Of a stretch of 64,000 bases of DNA, positions 34,510-44,136 are shown piece after piece (the first letter of the stretch is position 1; every line of letters begins with the position of its first letter). The stretch is from JBGCEZ01 sp045106735 (GTDB lineage Bacteria > Planctomycetota > Phycisphaerae > Phycisphaerales > SM1A02), in the NCBI GenBank assembly GCA_045106735.1, contig JBGCEZ010000069.1:6925-70924 (forward strand), given 5' to 3'. The notes under the pieces were generated by a model. It made no database searches. It saw nothing but the letters and a program-made list of their open reading frames with translations, and was not told the origin of the DNA. The position numbers and the translations under genes are program-made.

Positions 34510-37386
34510 TCAGGGGCCCTCGAGCAACTCTTCGGCCAGGTCGTCATCGATCCCGCGCATCAGCTCCGCGGCCTGGCGGGTGACGAGGTACTCCGCCGGG
34601 CGGACGCGTTCGGCATCGTCGGCGACATCGATCATGGCTTCGGCGATGGCGATGGCCAGGGCTCGGTCGGCGGCGTTCAGGGCCGGCGAATCGTTCCCGG
34701 CGTCGCCCAGATCCTGGATCGGATTGAAGCCGCTCACGCCGCCGTTGCGCACGACCTCAAGCAATGACAGGGCCATCTGTTGGTGGGCGAGCCGGCGTTG
34801 GTCGGCCCGTTGGGGCGCGGATCCGGCTCCGCGTCCGCGGGGCTCGGGGGCGGGGCTGGCGTACCAGGTTTGCAGATTGGCCAGCCGGCGTTCCAGGGCG
34901 TGGCGGGTGCGCTCGGCGTCGTCCTGAAAGAACTCGATGCGATGTTCGCTGCCGAGGATCGCGGCAAAGGCGGCGGTGGCTTCCGGATTGGTGGGCTCAA
35001 CATCCACCCAGCGGAGTGCGGCTTCCATGCCTTCGTCGAAGATCTCGCGGGCGCGTTCGCCGTCTTGCTTGGTGCGAGCGGTCCAAATCCCGGCGCGAAG
35101 GGCCGACCAGGTCACCGCGCTCAGGGTGTCGGGTCGGTCGCGGAAAAGGCCACGCAGGTCGCGGGATCGGTCCAGTGCTTCCAAGCTGGATGCGAGTCCC
35201 TGCTCGTCCCGGGACAGTTCGATGACGGCGTCGGTTTCGGCCCACAGCGACTCAACCAGCAGGCGACCCTCGGCCAGCTTCGGATCGCCGGTTTCGAGCA
35301 GCCGCTCGGCCGCTTCGACCGCCTGGCTGGCGACGCGCTCGGCTTCCTCGAACTCGCCGATCTTGCGCAGGGCTTGGGCGAGGTCGATGCCGGTGGCGGC
35401 CGAGGCCCGCGCGAGCCGGGGATCCTCAGGCCGACGTTCGCGGAGCGCGCTGACGATGTCCGCCGCGCGCCGGTACGCCGGGACACTTGGCGCGACGTCC
35501 TCGCTGCCAGCGGTCCACTCGATGCCCTGCAGGTCGCCGAGCTTGCGGTAGGTGCCGGCGAGCATGAGGCCGAGCTGCGGGTTCGAGGTGACCGCGTCGC
35601 CGATCCGCGCTTCCAACTCGGCGATGCGTTCGGTGGCGTCGCCGATGAGGGCGCGCCGTTCCAGGCTGGATTCGGTGTCCGTCAGTCGGTCGGTGATCTC
35701 GTTGACGACTTCGTCGGCCAGCGCGATCATGGGTTGGCGGACGCCGCGCGCCGCAGCTCCATCGTCGCGGCGGCCTGGGCCGCGATCGGCCCGTCGTTCC
35801 GGTCGGCGGTCGGGGTCGAAGCGCGACCCACGGCCGGGATTGGTGTCCGCACCGGCTCCGGCGCCAGCCCCGACGCCCGTTCCGGGATTGTTGTTCGGAG
35901 TACGGGCCGCGCCGCGGGCGAAGGCTGACGGTCGGGCACGTTCGATGTCCGCGGCGATCATCATCGGCCACGCGGTGATGTCTTCGTCGACGGCGCCAGT
36001 TGCGGGTGTCGTGGGCAGTCCACCGGAGAGTGCGGTTTGTAACTCTTCGAGTTCCTGTTCAATCGCGTCGTTGCGTTCGCGTTGCTCTTGTTCGGCGCGT
36101 TGGCTGGCCGCGAGGTCGTCCAGGGCACGGGACGATCGCAACCACAGTCCGGTCATCATGGCCGCGCCGCCGACCAGCAGCACGAGCGCGGTGCCAGCCA
36201 GGGCCACAGCGCCGCGATGCCGTCGGACGAAACGTTGAACGCGCTCGTTGCGCGCCGGCGTCCGAGCGTCAACGAATACGCCGTTTCGCCAACGTTCAAG
36301 GTCGTCGGCGAGCGCATCGACGGTGCTGTAGCGATCTTCGCGGTCGGGCGCGAGGGCCGTCCGGATCACCGCGTCGAGGTCGCGGTCGACGGTGGGATCG
36401 AACGCCGCGGGGCTGGAGGCGGCCGATTGTTTCTGCGCGAGCAAGGCGCCGGCCGGGCCGTCGTCGACTTGGTGCGGCACGCGACCAGCGATCAGCTCGA
36501 ACAACACCACGCCAAGGGCGTAGACGTCGGTACGAATGTCGACGGCGTCGCGGCCGCCGGCGAACTGCTCGGGGCTCATGTACACCGGCGTGCCGATGAG
36601 TCCGACGGTCGTGGTGTGCGAGGGGCTCGTGTTGTTCGATGTGTTGCCGTCGCTGTTGCCGGTGTCGTTGTCGGTGTCGGTGTCCGTGTCATGGCCATCG
36701 CCGCGGCTGGCGTCTGCGACCGAGACATCGTGCCCGCCGCCAGTTGGCTGCCGGCCGTCCTCATCGACGGCGATGCCGAAGTCGATGATGCGGAGCCGGC
36801 CTTCGTGGTCGACGAGCATGTTTGCCGGCTTCAGGTCGCGGTGGATGACGCCTCGCTGGTGGGCATGGTGCACCGCGGCGCAGGCATCTTCGATGAGCTG
36901 CACGCGGGCCGCGCGGTCCAGGCCAGCGGATTGGGCGAAGCGGGTCAGCGGCCGCCCGTCTTCCACCAATTCCATGGCGATCCACGGTCGCTCGGGTCCC
37001 TCTTCGTCGGCGGCGAGCACGCCGGCGGCAAACACGCGGGCGATCGCCGGGTGGTCGACGCGGGCGAGCAGATCCGCTTCTGCTTCAAAGCGGGCCCGGG
37101 CCACCGGATCGCCGACCCGGCGGTGCAGCAACTTGATCGCCACGCGCCGGCGCGGCCGGTGCTGTTCGGCGGCCAGCACGACGCCGGAACCGCCGCCGCC
37201 GATCGCCTCGTGCAGCGTGAATCCGGGAATCGAGCCGGGGTTGTTCGGCACGGGATTCGCGCCGGCGCTCGAGCCGAGTCGATCCGTCGCCCCGGTGCCG
37301 GCCGAGGACCGCGCGTCGTCCGTGCCGTGCAGGCTGACGGTGCGTGCGTCCATGGGATCCAGCGGCTCGGGGGGCGGAGGATTCAT
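34510..37386 (-). CDS. Membrane-anchored Ser/Thr protein kinase with inserted activation loop
   Basis: A 958-residue Hanks-type kinase. Gly-rich loop IGGGGSGVV (62-70), VAIK Lys85, HRDLKPAN (182-189), DFG (202-204), GTPVYMSPEQ (265-274), and a standard C-lobe up to about 400. A single membrane helix (VALAGTALVLLVGGAAMMTGLWL) is followed by a coiled coil and a long extracytoplasmic helical, TPR-like sensor region. The unusual feature is an insertion of about 50 residues (208-260) between DFG and the GTP motif. It is rich in Asp, Thr, Asn and Ser and partly encoded by a 6-bp repeat at 36661-36690. The ATG overlaps the lspA stop by four bases (ATGA). Confidence 0.92.
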   Translation of the reverse strand: MNPPPPEPLDPMDARTVSLHGTDDARSSAGTGATDRLGSSAGANPVPNNPGSIPGFTLHEAIGGGGSGVVLAAEQHRPRRRVAIKLLHRRVGDPVARARFEAEADLLARVDHPAIARVFAAGVLAADEEGPERPWIAMELVEDGRPLTRFAQSAGLDRAARVQLIEDACAAVHHAHQRGVIHRDLKPANMLVDHEGRLRIIDFGIAVDEDGRQPTGGGHDVSVADASRGDGHDTDTDTDNDTGNSDGNTSNNTSPSHTTTVGLIGTPVYMSPEQFAGGRDAVDIRTDVYALGVVLFELIAGRVPHQVDDGPAGALLAQKQSAASSPAAFDPTVDRDLDAVIRTALAPDREDRYSTVDALADDLERWRNGVFVDARTPARNERVQRFVRRHRGAVALAGTALVLLVGGAAMMTGLWLRSSRALDDLAASQRAEQEQRERNDAIEQELEELQTALSGGLPTTPATGAVDEDITAWPMMIAADIERARPSAFARGAARTPNNNPGTGVGAGAGAGADTNPGRGSRFDPDRRPERRADRGPGRRDDGAAARGVRQPMIALADEVVNEITDRLTDTESSLERRALIGDATERIAELEARIGDAVTSNPQLGLMLAGTYRKLGDLQGIEWTAGSEDVAPSVPAYRRAADIVSALRERRPEDPRLARASAATGIDLAQALRKIGEFEEAERVASQAVEAAERLLETGDPKLAEGRLLVESLWAETDAVIELSRDEQGLASSLEALDRSRDLRGLFRDRPDTLSAVTWSALRAGIWTARTKQDGERAREIFDEGMEAALRWVDVEPTNPEATAAFAAILGSEHRIEFFQDDAERTRHALERRLANLQTWYASPAPEPRGRGAGSAPQRADQRRLAHQQMALSLLEVVRNGGVSGFNPIQDLGDAGNDSPALNAADRALAIAIAEAMIDVADDAERVRPAEYLVTRQAAELMRGIDDDLAEELLEGP

Positions 37387-38054
37387 GCTGATGGCGTGGC
37401 CGGGCGCGACGGCGCACCGGTCTCCGATTCGTCCGCGTCCGCGTCCACGCGTTCGCCGCGGTAGATGCGCACCATGATCCAGCCCAGGCCGACGACCAGG
37501 CAGACGTCGGCGAAGTTGAAGATCCAGGGATACAGCTCGGGATTGCCGCCGGGCCACTTCCATCCGAACGGCAAATGCACGCCGGGGAACAGCAGGAACA
37601 TGTCGCGCACGCCGCCGTGGAAGATGCGGTCGTACAGATTGCCGAACGCGCCGCCGAGCACCGCGGCCAGCGCCATGTGGTGGATCCAGTCGCGGCGCAG
37701 GGAGCGGGCGAAGATCCATGGAATCACGACCCCGGCAATCACGCTGAAGCCGACGAAGATCCAGCGCCGGCCTTGGCCGAGGCCAAAGACCGCGCCGTGG
37801 TTCACCGTCAAATGCAGGCCGAGCACCTTGGGCACCACGGTGCGAATCGGGTGCGGCGGAATCGCTTCCATGCGGCCAAGATCGTCGCGCACGATGGTGA
37901 ACGGTTCCCCGGCCACGTGCTGAAAGGCCTCGTATTTGATGAACAGATCGGCGCCGAGCAGCAGAAGGGCAACGATGGCGAAGCGCAGGATCGCCGGCCG
38001 GTGGGAACCGGCCAAGAGCGGGGCGGCGGGGCCGTCGGACGACGATCGACTCAC
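37383..38054 (-). CDS. lspA: Lipoprotein signal peptidase (signal peptidase II)
   Basis: A 223-residue, four-helix aspartyl peptidase that cleaves prolipoprotein signal peptides. The conserved boxes are NHGAVFGL, GNLYDRIFHGGVRDM (first catalytic Asp) and FNFADVCLVVG (second catalytic Asp). It is longer than the usual 160-170 residues through a central insertion after LGADLFIKY (AGEPFTIVRDDLGRMEAIPPHP) and an Asp/Glu-rich tail. It overlaps ispE upstream and the kinase downstream by four bases each, so all three are translationally coupled. Confidence 0.93.
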   Translation of the reverse strand: MSRSSSDGPAAPLLAGSHRPAILRFAIVALLLLGADLFIKYEAFQHVAGEPFTIVRDDLGRMEAIPPHPIRTVVPKVLGLHLTVNHGAVFGLGQGRRWIFVGFSVIAGVVIPWIFARSLRRDWIHHMALAAVLGGAFGNLYDRIFHGGVRDMFLLFPGVHLPFGWKWPGGNPELYPWIFNFADVCLVVGLGWIMVRIYRGERVDADADESETGAPSRPATPSA

Positions 38055-39022
38055 GAAGCTTCTCCCGGCGATGCATCGTTGGCGGAGGCGGCGTTGGATG
38101 CACCGGATTCAACCGATGCCGTTTCGATGGGCTGCGGGCCGCCGCGGGTGATCGCGGCGACGGCGGGCAGGCCGAGTTGTTCGACGGTGGCCCGGGCCAG
38201 GTATTCGGCGTGCATGGGATCGTCGCACACGACAAAGAGCGTTGAGCCCGATCCCGAGAGGTGGGCGGGGCGTTCGGCCAGACCGGCGAACGTGGCGGCC
38301 ACGTCCATGAGTTCAGGGTGCCGCCGCATGGCCGGCGGGGCCAGATCGTTGAACAGGGCGTCCGGGGCGGGCGCACTGCCGGGGGTGAACAGCCGGCGGA
38401 CTGCGTCTTCGCGGAGCGGTCCGGGGGACTGCGTGTCGAACTCGGCGTACACGGGCCCGGTGGGGCACGTCGTCTCCGGAAAGGCGAGCACCATCGGAAT
38501 CGATGGCGTGTCGGCGTGCGGTTCGATCACTTCGCCGACGGCTCCGACGAACGCGCTGCCGCCGTCGAGCAGGAACGGCACGTCACTGCCGAGCTCATGG
38601 GCGATGCGATGGCGATCGGCGGCGTCGAGGCTCAGGCCGAAGAGCCGTTCGAGCCCCACGATCATCGCGGCGGCGTCGGCCGAACCGCCGCCCAAGCCGC
38701 CGCCGACGGGGATCCGCTTGTCCAAACGGAGTTGCACCGGCAGTCGCCGGCCAATCGTCTGCTCCACCGCGAGGTGGGCCCGGACGGCCAGGTCGCTGGT
38801 GATGGACCAGTCGATGTCGGTGCGCCGGAGCGCATCGTCATGCCACAGGATCGCGTATCGGCTGAGCCGATCCTCTTCGAGCCGGGTCAAGAGCAGCTCG
38901 TCGCAGAGGTCGACCGTCGCCATCCAGGAAGCGATCGGATGCAGTCCGTCGGGCCGGGGCGGGCCCACGGCGAGGGCGAGGTTGACCTTGGCGGGCGCGT
39001 CGAGATGGATGGTGTCAGGCAC
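38051..39022 (-). CDS. ispE: 4-diphosphocytidyl-2-C-methyl-D-erythritol kinase
   Basis: A 323-residue GHMP kinase of the MEP isoprenoid pathway, phosphorylating CDP-ME. It has the N-terminal APAKVNLALAVGPPRPDGLHPIASWM (substrate site), the ATP-binding PVGGGLGGGSADAAAMI, DVPFLLDGGSAFVGAVGE, and LSGSGSTLFVV near the C-terminus. GTG 39022 is preferred because the IspE signature starts directly after it. ATG 39223 would place 67 unrelated residues in front and run almost up to the divergent AsmA-like gene. A short Ala/Ser/Asp tail follows the conserved fold. Confidence 0.9.
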   Translation of the reverse strand: MPDTIHLDAPAKVNLALAVGPPRPDGLHPIASWMATVDLCDELLLTRLEEDRLSRYAILWHDDALRRTDIDWSITSDLAVRAHLAVEQTIGRRLPVQLRLDKRIPVGGGLGGGSADAAAMIVGLERLFGLSLDAADRHRIAHELGSDVPFLLDGGSAFVGAVGEVIEPHADTPSIPMVLAFPETTCPTGPVYAEFDTQSPGPLREDAVRRLFTPGSAPAPDALFNDLAPPAMRRHPELMDVAATFAGLAERPAHLSGSGSTLFVVCDDPMHAEYLARATVEQLGLPAVAAITRGGPQPIETASVESGASNAASANDASPGEAS

Positions 39023-39234
39023 GGGGCGAGCATATCGCGGTCGAGGGCTCGATTCCGCCGCGGGTTGCCGGTGGACGAAGAGTTCAACGGCGGGGTGGAT
39101 TGTGCGCAAATGGGCGCTTTGCGTGCGCAAAAGCGGGTCCAGGGCCGGACTCGCGCAGCCGGTTCGCGCGACCTGACGAATCCCGGCGCTCCCGTCCGCG
39201 ACCCGGGCGGTTGGCGCGGACACAATCTCTCACC

Positions 39235-42200
39235 ATGCGACTCTTCAAGCGACTGTTCATCGTCTTCCTCATTCTCCTCGTCCTGCTGATCGTCCTGGTG
39301 GCGATCGCTCCGATGCTCGTTGCCCGCGGCGTCGGCCAGGGCGCGGTGGTCTCCCGGCTTGATGCCGCGGTCACCGGCGACGCGTCAGTGGACGCCATCC
39401 GGCCAAGCTGGTTCGGGTCCCAGGAGATCGACGGCCTGGTCCTCACCAGCGCCGACGGCCAGACCCGCATCGAGGCGGACGTCGCCGTCGACCACGGGCT
39501 CTTCGGATTGCTCTTCAGTCGACCGGCGGTGCTCGCGGTGAGCATGGGCGGCAAGGCCGTCGGATCGGTCGACGAGCAGGGCCGGACGAGCTTCGGCGAT
39601 CTGTTCCCACCGGCCGATCCCGCGAAGTCATCGGAACCCAAGGAACCCGGTCCGGACGGTCCCGGCACGTTCACCTTGCCTACGGGACTGGACTTGACGC
39701 TGACCGGTCTGCGGGCCGAGTTGTCGCTGCCGGTGGACGGGGCGCAAGAAATCCTGACGATCAGCCAGCTCGCCGGTTCGGTGCAGTTGGAAGCCGGCCA
39801 GCCGGTGCGCGTCGACCTGGACTCGCCCACGAACTTTGCCGGTCGCGACGGATCGATCGCCATCGACGCGGTGATCCGCGACGTGTTCGGCGCGGACGCG
39901 ATTGTCCGGCCCTTGGATGCGTCGATCGAATCGGCGACCGTCGCCCTCGCCGGCGTTCCGGTTCCCGCCGGCCCCGCGCCGGCCATGATCGAGTCGCTCA
40001 CCATCGACGCGTCGGGCTCGCTCGCCACGCAGTTGAACGTCGAGTTTGAGAGCCTCGCCCGCATCGGCGACGCCACCGAGTCGAGTGCCTTCCAGGCCAA
40101 CGCGGTCATCGACACGCTCGTTCGTGATGGCGCGATCGACGTGGGCGGCGCGACCTACGAGATCACCGCCGATGGACGGGGCATGCCGACCGCCATCGCC
40201 CAGCCGTTCCTGGAAGGGCGCGGCGTCGTGCTCGCCCGCGACCTGGGCCCGACGCTGGAAGTCGACGTCAAGCTTTCGAGCCAGCCCGGTCAGCCGGTGA
40301 CGGTCAAGGCCCGCGGCAGTGCGCTGAGCTTGGACATCGGCGGCACGATGCGCGATGCTCGTTTGATCGACATCACCCGCGCGACGCTGTCGGCCACCGC
40401 GCACCCGGAACTGCTCGCCCACTACGCACCGTCGGTCGAACTCGCCGCGCCGGCGCCGATGACGGTCACCGTCGATCCGTTCACGCTTGATCTCGACGGA
40501 CTGGCCGAGGGCGTGCTGCCTCCGGCGGTGCAGGCGACGATCGACGCGCCGCAGCCGCTCCGCCTGACAATGCTGGCCGCGGCCGAAGGCGAAACGGCCG
40601 CCGATGCCGATGCCGATGCCGCGAACGCCGAGCCCGCCGCGCCGACCATCATCAACCTCGCCGGCCTGAAGATTCGCGCCGCCCTCGCGCCGGCCCGCAC
40701 GGCCCAGGCCGGCGGCGGGGTGGTCAGTGCCGACGTCGCCCCGAACTTCGATGTCGCCCTCAGCGCCAGCCGGGCCACCGTGTCGCACGCCGCCCTCACG
40801 CTCCCCCTGTCAATCGACCGGCTCGAAGCATCCGGCCGCGGCGATCTGGACTTCGCCGCTCCGCTGAACGCCGCGGTCCGCGGGTCGCTGTCGAGTTCGG
40901 CCGGCACCGTCGCCGAGTTGGACCTCAGCGCGATCGCGACCTTGCCGCCGTCGAACGCGGACGCGGGCGCCGCGGGCGACGCACCCGCCGCCGCGCCCGA
41001 GATCAACGACCTCAAGCTGGTCCTGAGTCGCATCGCCCCGGCCGCTCTCGAGTCCACGCTCGGGCTCGACGCCGGCACGATGTCGGACTGGACCGGCGGC
41101 GGGGGCGACGTGACCGTGACCGGCCCGGTGGCTTGGCCGGGCGGTACGCGACCCGCCAGCTCCGCCGAGGGCGTCGAACTCCCGCCCGTACAGCTCGAAG
41201 CGGCCTTCCCGGGACTCGCCGGCCAGGTCAACGTCGGCTTCGACGGCGAAGCGGTGCATGCATCGATCCCCGGGGCGCTGCGCCTGCGACCCCCGGCGGC
41301 CACGATCAACCGCATCCTCGCCCCCAAGCCGGCGGAGGATGGCACGCCGCCGTCGGCCCAAGCGGTGGCCGCGGCGCTCACGGTGCGCGGCACGCCCAGC
41401 GGCGTCCTGCAACTCGATCGCGCTGTTGTGCCGCTCGGCCTGTTCGGCGACGAAAACGTGGCCGAGGCGGGCCAGGCCGTGCGACTGAACGCGCGGCTGC
41501 GGACCGACGCCTTGAGTCTGGTGCGCGGCAGCCAAGCTGTCGAGTTGCCGGCCCACGACACGCGGATCAACGCCGAGTCGCTGGATGTGTTGCGCTTGGT
41601 GATCGCGCCGCCGGCGTCGGCCGGTGCTGGTGCCGGTGCTGGCTCTGGACCTGGTGCTGGCTCCGGCGCCCCCAAGGCCCCCGCCGCCCCCGGTTCCCTC
41701 AACGCTGAACTGACGGTCCGCGGCCTCATCGCCGGCGGCGAGCTTGCCCCCGGTGCCGCCCGTCTCGATGGCACGGCCACGATCAATCAGTTGCCGACCG
41801 GACTCATCGGCGCGTTCGTGCCCAGCGGCGGCCTGCTCTCGGCCGCAATCGGACCGACCGTGCAAGCAACCGTCACCGCCGACGGATTCTCCCGCGACGC
41901 GGGCACCGTCGCGCTGGACGCCCGAGCCGACTACGGATCCGTCGCGGCCACGATTCGCGGCGACAAGGGCGCGTTCGTGGTCGATGCCGAACAGCCGGTG
42001 ACCGCCACCCTGGACGTGCACCCGGCCCTGCAGACGCAGATCTTGTCGCGGATCCAGCCGATCTTCAGCGGCGTCTCGACGAGCGACGGGCCGCTGAGCC
42101 TGGTGGTTGGCCCGGCCCGCTTCGATCCCGAGGCCGGCGTGAGCACCGCGTTCGCCGACTTCAATTTGACGTCCGGACGCGTGACCTTCGAGCAGGGCTT

Positions 42201-42672
42201 CGAGTTCCTGTCGGTGCTTTCCTTCTTCGACCGGTCGGCCGGTGGCGACAAGATCCAGGCGATGATTCCGCCGATCAAGGGTCGCCTGCAGTCGGGCGTG
42301 GTCTCAACCGACGGCACCACGATCGAATTCACCAAGGGGGCCGCGCTGTCCTTCAAGCCCGGGTCGAGCTACGACCTGGCCTCCGGGAACATCGACATGC
42401 AGGCGGAATTCCCGCTGAAGTTCCTCGGCAGCGTCTTCCGCGAAGCCCGCGGCATCACCGACGACATCAAGGTGCCGCTGCTGGCCAAGGGACCGGCGTC
42501 CACGACCAAGCTGGCCGTTGATCCGTCCTTTGACGTCGCTGGCGCACTGGTCGACGCCGGCGTCCGCGGCCTCATCGAGAAGGAAATCGGCGACAAGTTG
42601 CCCGGCGTGGGCGACGCGATCGGCGACTTGCTTCGCGGTCTGGGTGGAGACAAGAAGAAGGACGGCGAGTAA
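39235..42672 (+). CDS. AsmA-like inner-membrane-anchored periplasmic protein
   Basis: A 1145-residue protein with one N-terminal membrane anchor (LFIVFLILLVLLIVLVAIAP), then an extremely long extracytoplasmic region of alternating beta strands. The C-terminal part (VTFEQGFEFLSVLSFF...IEFTKGAALSFKPGSSYDLASGNIDMQAEFPLKFLG) resembles the AsmA/TamB-type C-terminal domain. Such proteins form bridge-like grooves that move lipids between membranes. A low-complexity Gly/Ala/Ser linker (GAGAGAGSGPGAGSG) is encoded near 41625-41670. It is divergent from ispE and stands alone. Confidence 0.8.
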   Translation: MRLFKRLFIVFLILLVLLIVLVAIAPMLVARGVGQGAVVSRLDAAVTGDASVDAIRPSWFGSQEIDGLVLTSADGQTRIEADVAVDHGLFGLLFSRPAVLAVSMGGKAVGSVDEQGRTSFGDLFPPADPAKSSEPKEPGPDGPGTFTLPTGLDLTLTGLRAELSLPVDGAQEILTISQLAGSVQLEAGQPVRVDLDSPTNFAGRDGSIAIDAVIRDVFGADAIVRPLDASIESATVALAGVPVPAGPAPAMIESLTIDASGSLATQLNVEFESLARIGDATESSAFQANAVIDTLVRDGAIDVGGATYEITADGRGMPTAIAQPFLEGRGVVLARDLGPTLEVDVKLSSQPGQPVTVKARGSALSLDIGGTMRDARLIDITRATLSATAHPELLAHYAPSVELAAPAPMTVTVDPFTLDLDGLAEGVLPPAVQATIDAPQPLRLTMLAAAEGETAADADADAANAEPAAPTIINLAGLKIRAALAPARTAQAGGGVVSADVAPNFDVALSASRATVSHAALTLPLSIDRLEASGRGDLDFAAPLNAAVRGSLSSSAGTVAELDLSAIATLPPSNADAGAAGDAPAAAPEINDLKLVLSRIAPAALESTLGLDAGTMSDWTGGGGDVTVTGPVAWPGGTRPASSAEGVELPPVQLEAAFPGLAGQVNVGFDGEAVHASIPGALRLRPPAATINRILAPKPAEDGTPPSAQAVAAALTVRGTPSGVLQLDRAVVPLGLFGDENVAEAGQAVRLNARLRTDALSLVRGSQAVELPAHDTRINAESLDVLRLVIAPPASAGAGAGAGSGPGAGSGAPKAPAAPGSLNAELTVRGLIAGGELAPGAARLDGTATINQLPTGLIGAFVPSGGLLSAAIGPTVQATVTADGFSRDAGTVALDARADYGSVAATIRGDKGAFVVDAEQPVTATLDVHPALQTQILSRIQPIFSGVSTSDGPLSLVVGPARFDPEAGVSTAFADFNLTSGRVTFEQGFEFLSVLSFFDRSAGGDKIQAMIPPIKGRLQSGVVSTDGTTIEFTKGAALSFKPGSSYDLASGNIDMQAEFPLKFLGSVFREARGITDDIKVPLLAKGPASTTKLAVDPSFDVAGALVDAGVRGLIEKEIGDKLPGVGDAIGDLLRGLGGDKKKDGE

Positions 42673-42692
42673 CGGCGGAGCCGTCCGGGGTC

Positions 42693-42979
42693 ATGTGTCC
42701 GAGGTGTCGCCAGTGCGCTGGTTCGCGCCGCGTGCTGATGCGGTACGGGACGAGCGACATCGTGTTGGCCGCGATGTTCGGGGCATCGTGCTGGTGCTGA
42801 TGCTGCTTTCATCGTTCCGGCAACGCGAGTGCCTGGGGTGCGGGGCAGTGTTCTTGCGGCCCATGCCGCCATTGATGGTCGCGGTCGGGCTGTCGATCGC
42901 GCTCGCCGCGGCGGCGATGGGCATGGGGTACCTCTTCAGCCAGGCGCCGTTCGGCCCGTCGCCCTTCACTCAACGCTGA
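42693..42979 (+). pseudogene. Small zinc-ribbon membrane protein, probably frameshifted
   Basis: Frame 1 from ATG 42693 encodes MCPRCRQCAGSRRVLMRYG...AAMFG and stops after 35 residues. The -1 frame then encodes LLSSFRQRECLGCGAVF (from about 42785) and a membrane helix (LMVAVGLSIALAAAAMGMGYLF), ending at 42979. The N-terminal CPRC and downstream CLGC would together make one zinc ribbon, so a single-base deletion around 42775-42790 is a reasonable explanation. Alternatives are a real 59-residue protein from ATG 42800 or a GTG-started protein in the second frame. The 3' end overlaps the NIF3 stop. Confidence 0.4.
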
Positions 42980-44114
42980 AGCTGGCCCGGTCGCGCTCGC
43001 TGATCAGCAACCGGTCTGCGGCAATGTCCACGCCGGCCGCGGCCAGTCCGTCGATCATCCGCTGCCGCAGGTGCGGCAGGTAGCCGCGTTCCGTATTCGT
43101 GTGTCCGGGCAGGATGAGCGTGCAGCCGCGGGCGATCGCGGCCATCACGTCGTGGTGCCGCATCTCACCGGTCAGAAACAGGTCGCAGCCCTGGGCGATC
43201 GCGCTGTCGACCATCGACCCGCCGGCGCCGGCGCACGCGCCGATCACCGAGTGGCGTTCCGGGGCCTTGCGTGGTCGCGCGACCCGGACATGCTCCACGC
43301 CCATGGTTTCCTTGGCCCGCGTCACGACGTCCTGCAGCGTCGCCGGTTGGTCAAGCGTGAGCTTGCGGCCGCCGCCGATGGCGCGCTCGGGCTGCGGCTC
43401 CAGGCGAATGACGTCGATCGGCGCTTCTTCGTACGGGTGCACCTGCCGGATCGCGGTGATGGCCAGACCGAGGCACTTCTCGGGGCAGACCATCTCCAGC
43501 CGAATTTCCGGCACGCGTTCGAGTTGGCCGGCGGTGCCGACGACGGGCGACGTTCCCTCGGCCCCCCTGAACGTTCCCGTGCCCGGCGTCTCGAACGAGC
43601 ACAGTTGGTAGTCGCCGATGTTGCCCGCGCCGATCGTGGCCAGGGTCGCGCGAATCCGCTCGACCGCATCACGCGGGGCGAAGGTCACGATCTTGCACTC
43701 GGCGCCCCCGGCGACGGCCGAGTACGGTGTGAGCGCCCGGACGTCGCCCGAACCCAGTCCGCTCACGAGCCAGTCGGTCAGTCCGTTCTCCGCCGCGTCG
43801 AGCGCGGTGTGCGGGCTGTACACGGCCAGGTCGGCCCGGGCCGCCCGCAGCACGATCCGCTGCTTCTCCGCCGCGTCGGTCAAACGCTTCAGCGGATCAA
43901 AGATCGGCGGGTGGTAGGCCACCAGGAGGTTGACGCCGCGGGCGATCGCCTCGTCGAGGACGTCTTCCGTCAGGTCGATCGTGAACATGATCGACGCCGC
44001 GTCCCAGGCCGGCGACCCGATGAGCAGCCCAACGTTGTCCCACGACTCGGCTCCCGTGAGCGGGGCGATCGTTTCGAGGACGGCGGTGACGTCATGCACG
44101 GATGGAGTGGACAT
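42966..44114 (-). CDS. NIF3/DUF34-family dinuclear-metal protein
   Basis: A 382-residue NIF3-like protein of the long (YqfO-type) architecture. The first half contains ESWDNVGLLIG, LLVAYHPPIFDPLKR (metal His) and YSPHTALDAAENG (His). A central inserted PII/CutA-like domain of about 110 residues follows (QLCSFETPGTGTFRGAEG, RQVHPYEEAPIDV), and the C-terminal half contains GACAGAGGSMVDSAI and FLTGEMRHHDVMAA (His cluster). The family is often annotated as GTP cyclohydrolase 1 type 2, but its physiological reaction is unsettled. Confidence 0.93.
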   Translation of the reverse strand: MSTPSVHDVTAVLETIAPLTGAESWDNVGLLIGSPAWDAASIMFTIDLTEDVLDEAIARGVNLLVAYHPPIFDPLKRLTDAAEKQRIVLRAARADLAVYSPHTALDAAENGLTDWLVSGLGSGDVRALTPYSAVAGGAECKIVTFAPRDAVERIRATLATIGAGNIGDYQLCSFETPGTGTFRGAEGTSPVVGTAGQLERVPEIRLEMVCPEKCLGLAITAIRQVHPYEEAPIDVIRLEPQPERAIGGGRKLTLDQPATLQDVVTRAKETMGVEHVRVARPRKAPERHSVIGACAGAGGSMVDSAIAQGCDLFLTGEMRHHDVMAAIARGCTLILPGHTNTERGYLPHLRQRMIDGLAAAGVDIAADRLLISERDRASFSVE

Positions 44115-44136
44115 GCCGTCAGGATACCGGCGGGCT

